A stretch of 17,202 nucleotides of DNA, from assembly GCA_044344145.1 (NCBI GenBank), contig JBIJDM010000033.1, forward strand, positions 1-17,202, written 5' to 3'. The notes beneath the pieces were generated by a model, which did not search any database, was not told where the DNA came from, and worked only from the letters and a program-made list of their open reading frames with translations. The stretch is from JBAXGE01 sp044344145 (GTDB lineage Bacteria > Planctomycetota > Phycisphaerae > WQYP01). Shown one piece after another: positions 13,491-17,202 of this stretch (within the stretch, counting starts at the first letter, position 1; every line of letters starts with the position of its first letter). The position numbers and the translations under genes were made by a program.

Positions 13491-16271
13491 ATGATGATTA
13501 ATCGTACACGTTACGCCGCGATCGGTATATTCGCGTTGGCCGTGACTGGTGCTGCCCAGGCGCAATCTACAACCCGACCAGTGGGACTCGATCCCAAAAA
13601 AGCCACCGAACTAACCGACGAACTGGTAGTGGAAGCGATGCGCCGCGGTGCGGAATACCTTCTGAAGCAGCGCAAAGGCGACAATTTTGAAACCAAGTTG
13701 GTCAATCCCACGGATTCTTGGCTTAACGGTAAGGACACCCGGCATTGGGGTGGAGAAACCTCCCTAGTGACGTATGCCCTGCTGCATACCGGACAATCCA
13801 TGGAAGATCTCGTTTTGCGGCCCAAGCTGAGTCACAACTCGGCGGAACTGGCCCCGGTGATCCAATGGTTGAGCAATTTGGATGTGGACGCATCCTATAC
13901 GGCGGGGTTGCACGCCAGTGCGCTGGCGTTGGTGCCGCGCAAGCCTAATATCGAAGCATCCCTGCAACGCAACCGGACCTGGCTGTTGGATGCGATGGGG
14001 CCTTATGGCGGCTATACCTACAATAATCCCACCCCCGGAACAGCCTTAAGCAAGTATGGTGCGGGGGCAGTGACGGTGGACTTGACGGCGCTATTCAAAA
14101 AACTTCAGGCCGACCTGACCGAGGGCAAGAAGGCGTTTGAAACCGCAGGTAAAGCGGCAAATAATGATCCGCAAAAAATTAAAGCCGCCGTGGAGGGTTA
14201 TCTGGGCATTTTACAACGGTCGGCAGCACAATTGCGGACCTTGGCCACCGTGGCGGCAGATGCCAATGAACCCAATCAGGTATTACAGTTGAAGCCCGAT
14301 CATGACAATATCATCAGTGAGCATCGTCGGATTCTGGAAAGTCTGTACCGGGATGCCCGGGATGCCCGTCTGGGCAAAAAGTTGAAGGAGGAGACACCAG
14401 AGGAAAAAGTTTGGAAAAAACGCTTGGAAGAGCTGAAAAAAGATGCCGATCGTTTCGGGCAACGTACGGAGAAAAAAAAAGAAGCCAAGGGAATCGGTGA
14501 TCTGTCCAATGGCCAGTATGGCACCCTGGGCGCCTGGGCACTGACCGATGCCAATGTGGAAATTCCGCTTAAATATTGGGCGATTTCCGATGCATTCTGG
14601 CGCGATGCCCAGAATCCCGATGGCAGTTGGCAGTATTCACCCAATAAATCTGAGCACATTTTATCAATGACTATGGCGGGTTTGGCCAGTGTGTTTATCA
14701 CTTCGGAGTTCATGGACATGGAACTGCGGATGCAACCGCGCGAAGATAAAACCATTGACGCCGGTATAAAATGGGTTGACGAGCATTATTCCGGAAAAAA
14801 TGCCAGTGATGCCTACTATCTCTACGGTTTGGAACGCGTGGGTCTGGCTTCGGGCTATAAATTCTTCGGGGGCAAGAACTGGTATAAGGACTCCGGCTTG
14901 CATTTGATCCGCGCGCAGCGGGCCGATGGTTCGTGGGAGGGTGGATTCATTAAGGCCGAACCCACCATTGCGACTTCTTATTCCCTGTTATTTCTTGCCC
15001 GGGGCCGCAACGCAGTGGTATTCAACAAGTTGATCTATGACGGACCATGGAATGCCCGGCCGCGGGACAACGCCAACGTGACGGCGTGGATGAGCAAGCA
15101 GTATGAGAAGCCGATCAACTGGCAGGTGGTGAATCTGCAGGTTGATTATACGGAGTGGCTGGACGCGCCGGTGTTGCTGATCACCGGTTCGCGGGACCCC
15201 AAGTTCAAGCCCGAAGATTTGGCGAAGATCAAGCAGTTCGTGCATGCGGGGGGGATTGTGTTTTCGACCGCCGATGGCGGGTCATCCCAGTTCACCGAGG
15301 CGATGCGCAAATATGCCATGAAGATATCGGATGACACCTACGAGATGGGGATGTTGCCCAAGGACGCGGAACTGTTCAAGGTGGAGAAGGACATCAAGAA
15401 TCCCCCCACGATGCTGGCGATGGGCAATTCGGTGCGGTACTGGTGGATTCACTCCACGGCGGACTTGGGGGCAAGTTGGCAGATGAAGAAATATGCCACA
15501 GGCAGTCACTTCGAGGTTCCCACGAATCTATATTACTATGCCACGGGCAAACAGTCGCCGCGGAACAAGCTGCAGGACTTGACGGTCAAAGAGGACCCCA
15601 AGGCCAAGTCGGTGCGGACGATCCCGCTGACCCGGGTGGAGTTCAGTGGCAACTGGAATCCCGAGCCGGGGGCCTGGCCGCGGTTGGCGAAGTTGCTGAA
15701 GAATCAAGCCCAAACCACGTTGACGCTGGGTTCGTCTCCCCTGAATAAGCTGGACGCCAAGACCATGCCGTTGGCCCATGTGACGGCGACCAGCGCGTTA
15801 GCGCTGCGGGACGAGGATAAGACGGCGTTGCAGACTTACCTCAAGGATGGGGGGATTCTGCTGGCGGATGCGGCGGGGGGCAACCCGGAGTTCGCCGTCT
15901 CAGTGATTCAGGGCTTGAGCAAGCTGTTCCCGGAGGCGAAGTGGGATGGGATCAACAATGACCATGCGCTCATTACCGGGAGTATGGCGGATGGCAAGAA
16001 GATCGAGGAGCAGAGCTACCGCAAGTATGGGATGTTGAAGCTGGGGGAGAAGCCCAGCACGCCGCGACTGCGGTTGTTGACCCAGGGCGAGAAGTTGCTG
16101 GCGATTGTGAGTGAGGATGACCTGAGCAGTGGGCTGTTGGGCACCAATACGTGGGGGATCGTTGGATACGCCAGTGACACGGCAATCCCGCTGGTCCGCA
16201 ATATGGTCCTGTACGCCTGGGAAGCCAGTCGGAAGCAGAACCCCTCCGCCGCGGGCGCGCCGGCCAAGTGA
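13491..16271 (+). CDS. Secreted protein with terpenoid-cyclase-like helical region and two DUF4159-like units
   Basis: A 926-residue protein. A signal peptide spans residues 1-24 (cleavage after AQA), so the mature protein is exported. Residues 40-150 and 340-505 resemble the alpha/alpha toroid of squalene/prenyltransferase proteins, with QxxxGxW motifs at 374-380 and 476-482. Between them, about 195-335, lies a charged, partly coiled-coil-like insert. The squalene-hopene-cyclase DxDD motif is absent; DVDA occurs at 131-134. The C-terminal half holds two DUF4159-like units (about 508-700 and 710-912), which in related proteins look like non-catalytic glutamine-amidotransferase-like folds. The start at 13491 has AAAGGG seven bases upstream; a second ATG follows directly. 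It has its own promoter and a strong terminator. Similar fusions occur in planctomycetes; their function is unknown, so none is assigned. Confidence 0.88.
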   Translation: MMINRTRYAAIGIFALAVTGAAQAQSTTRPVGLDPKKATELTDELVVEAMRRGAEYLLKQRKGDNFETKLVNPTDSWLNGKDTRHWGGETSLVTYALLHTGQSMEDLVLRPKLSHNSAELAPVIQWLSNLDVDASYTAGLHASALALVPRKPNIEASLQRNRTWLLDAMGPYGGYTYNNPTPGTALSKYGAGAVTVDLTALFKKLQADLTEGKKAFETAGKAANNDPQKIKAAVEGYLGILQRSAAQLRTLATVAADANEPNQVLQLKPDHDNIISEHRRILESLYRDARDARLGKKLKEETPEEKVWKKRLEELKKDADRFGQRTEKKKEAKGIGDLSNGQYGTLGAWALTDANVEIPLKYWAISDAFWRDAQNPDGSWQYSPNKSEHILSMTMAGLASVFITSEFMDMELRMQPREDKTIDAGIKWVDEHYSGKNASDAYYLYGLERVGLASGYKFFGGKNWYKDSGLHLIRAQRADGSWEGGFIKAEPTIATSYSLLFLARGRNAVVFNKLIYDGPWNARPRDNANVTAWMSKQYEKPINWQVVNLQVDYTEWLDAPVLLITGSRDPKFKPEDLAKIKQFVHAGGIVFSTADGGSSQFTEAMRKYAMKISDDTYEMGMLPKDAELFKVEKDIKNPPTMLAMGNSVRYWWIHSTADLGASWQMKKYATGSHFEVPTNLYYYATGKQSPRNKLQDLTVKEDPKAKSVRTIPLTRVEFSGNWNPEPGAWPRLAKLLKNQAQTTLTLGSSPLNKLDAKTMPLAHVTATSALALRDEDKTALQTYLKDGGILLADAAGGNPEFAVSVIQGLSKLFPEAKWDGINNDHALITGSMADGKKIEEQSYRKYGMLKLGEKPSTPRLRLLTQGEKLLAIVSEDDLSSGLLGTNTWGIVGYASDTAIPLVRNMVLYAWEASRKQNPSAAGAPAK

Positions 16272-16293
16272 TCTAATTATGCCCCAAAATACT

Positions 16294-16330
16294 GCGGCCC
16301 CGATGCTACACATCGGGGTCGCTTTGTTTG
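16294..16330. terminator. Strong terminator between copy 2 and the RNase Z-like gene, probably bidirectional
   Basis: GCGGCCCCGATG (16294-16305) pairs with CATCGGGGTCGC (16311-16322): twelve pairs with one wobble and a five-base loop. On the plus strand it is followed by TTTGTTTG, and on the minus strand by AGTATTTT. It sits between two convergent genes, 22 bases after one stop and 20 bases past the other, so it can serve both. Confidence 0.85.
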
Positions 16331-16349
16331 TCCTATTTCCGCCCATCAC

Positions 16350-17202
16350 TCAATCATCATTATCCGGCAATTCTTTGGGTGGGATATACGGCGCCGACCG
16401 GCCCGGCTTGACCACCAGCTTCTGGGCGTGATCCATCAGGAATTCGACCTTGGGCGCATTGGGGAATTTTTCCATGGCTGCGGCGAACATCCGCCGGGCC
16501 TTGCGCAGATAAGTCCGGCGGGTGACATGCGTCAGCACTACAATCTCATTGCGCAACTGCGGCAGAATCTCGATAATCTCATCGGCATGGAAGTGATACC
16601 CATGCGCCGCCCGGCGCCGGTGTTCGGCCTCGAAGAAGGTACACTCGGTAATCAGTACCTTGGCGTCGCGGACATGTTCCTGCAGCAGCGTATCCTGCCC
16701 GTTGGTATCGCCGGTATACGCCACCATCGGCACATCGAGGCGGTTGGTAATTTTTTCGCCGCGATCCTTCATTTCTTTCAACTTATGGCCGGGCAGGTTC
16801 AGCGCCAGCAAATCCGCACGCAACTTTTCGCGCCGGTCAATCAGCACATAACCCAGCGAGGGCACGCGGTGGCGGGTATAGAACGCCTTGATATACAAGG
16901 TCTTATGCACCTGCAACTCATCGCCGGGGTCCATGGGGACCAGCACATGCTGCGACACCTTTTCCTCGAGCGCCGACCATGCCTTGAGGATATTCCGCAA
17001 AAGCGGCTCCAATTCCCGGGGGCAGGCCACCGTCGCGGGTTTCATATCCAAAAATTGCCGTTGGGCAAGGTAATATATCAATCCGGCGGTATGATCTATA
17101 TGTCCGTGTGTCAGCAGGCAGAAATCTGCCAATAACGCTGGCCGAGGGCATTTGCCGATGTCGAAATTTACGTTGTATTCGGGCACTTGAACGAACGATT
17201 CC
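16350..17202 (-). CDS. Ribonuclease Z-like metallo-beta-lactamase-fold hydrolase, partial (N-terminus beyond window edge)
   Basis: An open frame reads in from the right edge with no stop, so the true start lies outside. A GTG at 17186 exists, but the sequence before it (ESFVQVPEYNVNFDIG) already matches the family. Numbering from that GTG, the metal site is complete: THGHIDHTAG (His27, His29, Asp31, His32), TRHRVPSLGY (His106), YTGDTNG (Asp160) and LTHVTRR (His220). The TxHxVPSxGY segment and the AAHGYHFHADEI region are those of short RNase Z enzymes, which cut the 3' trailer from tRNA precursors; resemblance to the plant TRZ1 type is by recall. At least 284 residues are present; about 20-30 are probably missing. 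Other MBL-fold hydrolase activities cannot be excluded. It converges on the DUF4159 gene. Confidence 0.85.
   Translation of the reverse strand, partial: ESFVQVPEYNVNFDIGKCPRPALLADFCLLTHGHIDHTAGLIYYLAQRQFLDMKPATVACPRELEPLLRNILKAWSALEEKVSQHVLVPMDPGDELQVHKTLYIKAFYTRHRVPSLGYVLIDRREKLRADLLALNLPGHKLKEMKDRGEKITNRLDVPMVAYTGDTNGQDTLLQEHVRDAKVLITECTFFEAEHRRRAAHGYHFHADEIIEILPQLRNEIVVLTHVTRRTYLRKARRMFAAAMEKFPNAPKVEFLMDHAQKLVVKPGRSAPYIPPKELPDNDD

Noticed and set aside
17184..17186. GTG as the true start of the RNase Z-like gene
   Set aside because: The frame stays open to the window edge, and the residues before it match the family, so the gene is truncated by the window.

Overview
The window most resembles a bacterial chromosome of the phylum Planctomycetota, possibly class Phycisphaerae. 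The evidence is large secreted proteins that join a terpenoid-cyclase-like helical region to DUF4159, a fatty-acid gene order rpmF-plsX-fabH-fabD, and a FabD with GLSLGEY at the nucleophile elbow. This is inference from gene content and recalled family features; no search was run. I see no insertion sequence, tRNA, rRNA or CRISPR array.

Layout. (1) 1-1376, minus strand: the N-terminal two thirds of a CstA-type carbon-starvation transporter, cut by the window edge. (2) 1560-6702, plus strand: fatty acid and phospholipid initiation genes. acpP has a good sigma-70-like promoter and its own terminator. fabF follows, then a hairpin-rich gap ending in a strong terminator, then rpmF-plsX-fabH-fabD. 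Together these give the carrier protein, malonyl loading (FabD), initiation (FabH), elongation (FabF) and the acyl-phosphate entry to phospholipid synthesis (PlsX). No fabG or other reductase or dehydratase gene lies in the window. (3) 6712-10297, minus strand: a two-gene operon, a GH94-type glycoside phosphorylase followed by a short neutral-ceramidase-family hydrolase. Both lack a signal peptide. A LacI-family-like operator overlaps the candidate promoter. (4) 10386-16330, plus strand: two tandem paralogues of about 925 codons encoding secreted DUF4159 proteins, each with its own candidate promoter and terminator. The first is a pseudogene with one nonsense codon and two homopolymer frameshifts; the second is intact. 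(5) 16350-17202, minus strand: an RNase Z-like metallo-beta-lactamase-fold hydrolase, 5' truncated by the window edge.

Most notable is the tandem DUF4159 pair. The intact protein carries two QxxxGxW motifs of the squalene-cyclase type but no DxDD catalytic motif. Its C-terminal half is an internal duplication of one DUF4159-like unit, with key residues repeating at an offset of 200 residues. The broken neighbour appears recently inactivated, and one of its lesions (G8) sits exactly where the intact copy has an in-frame G7 tract. Secondary points are the possible attenuation leader before rpmF and the divergent control region between the phosphorylase operon and the DUF4159 genes.
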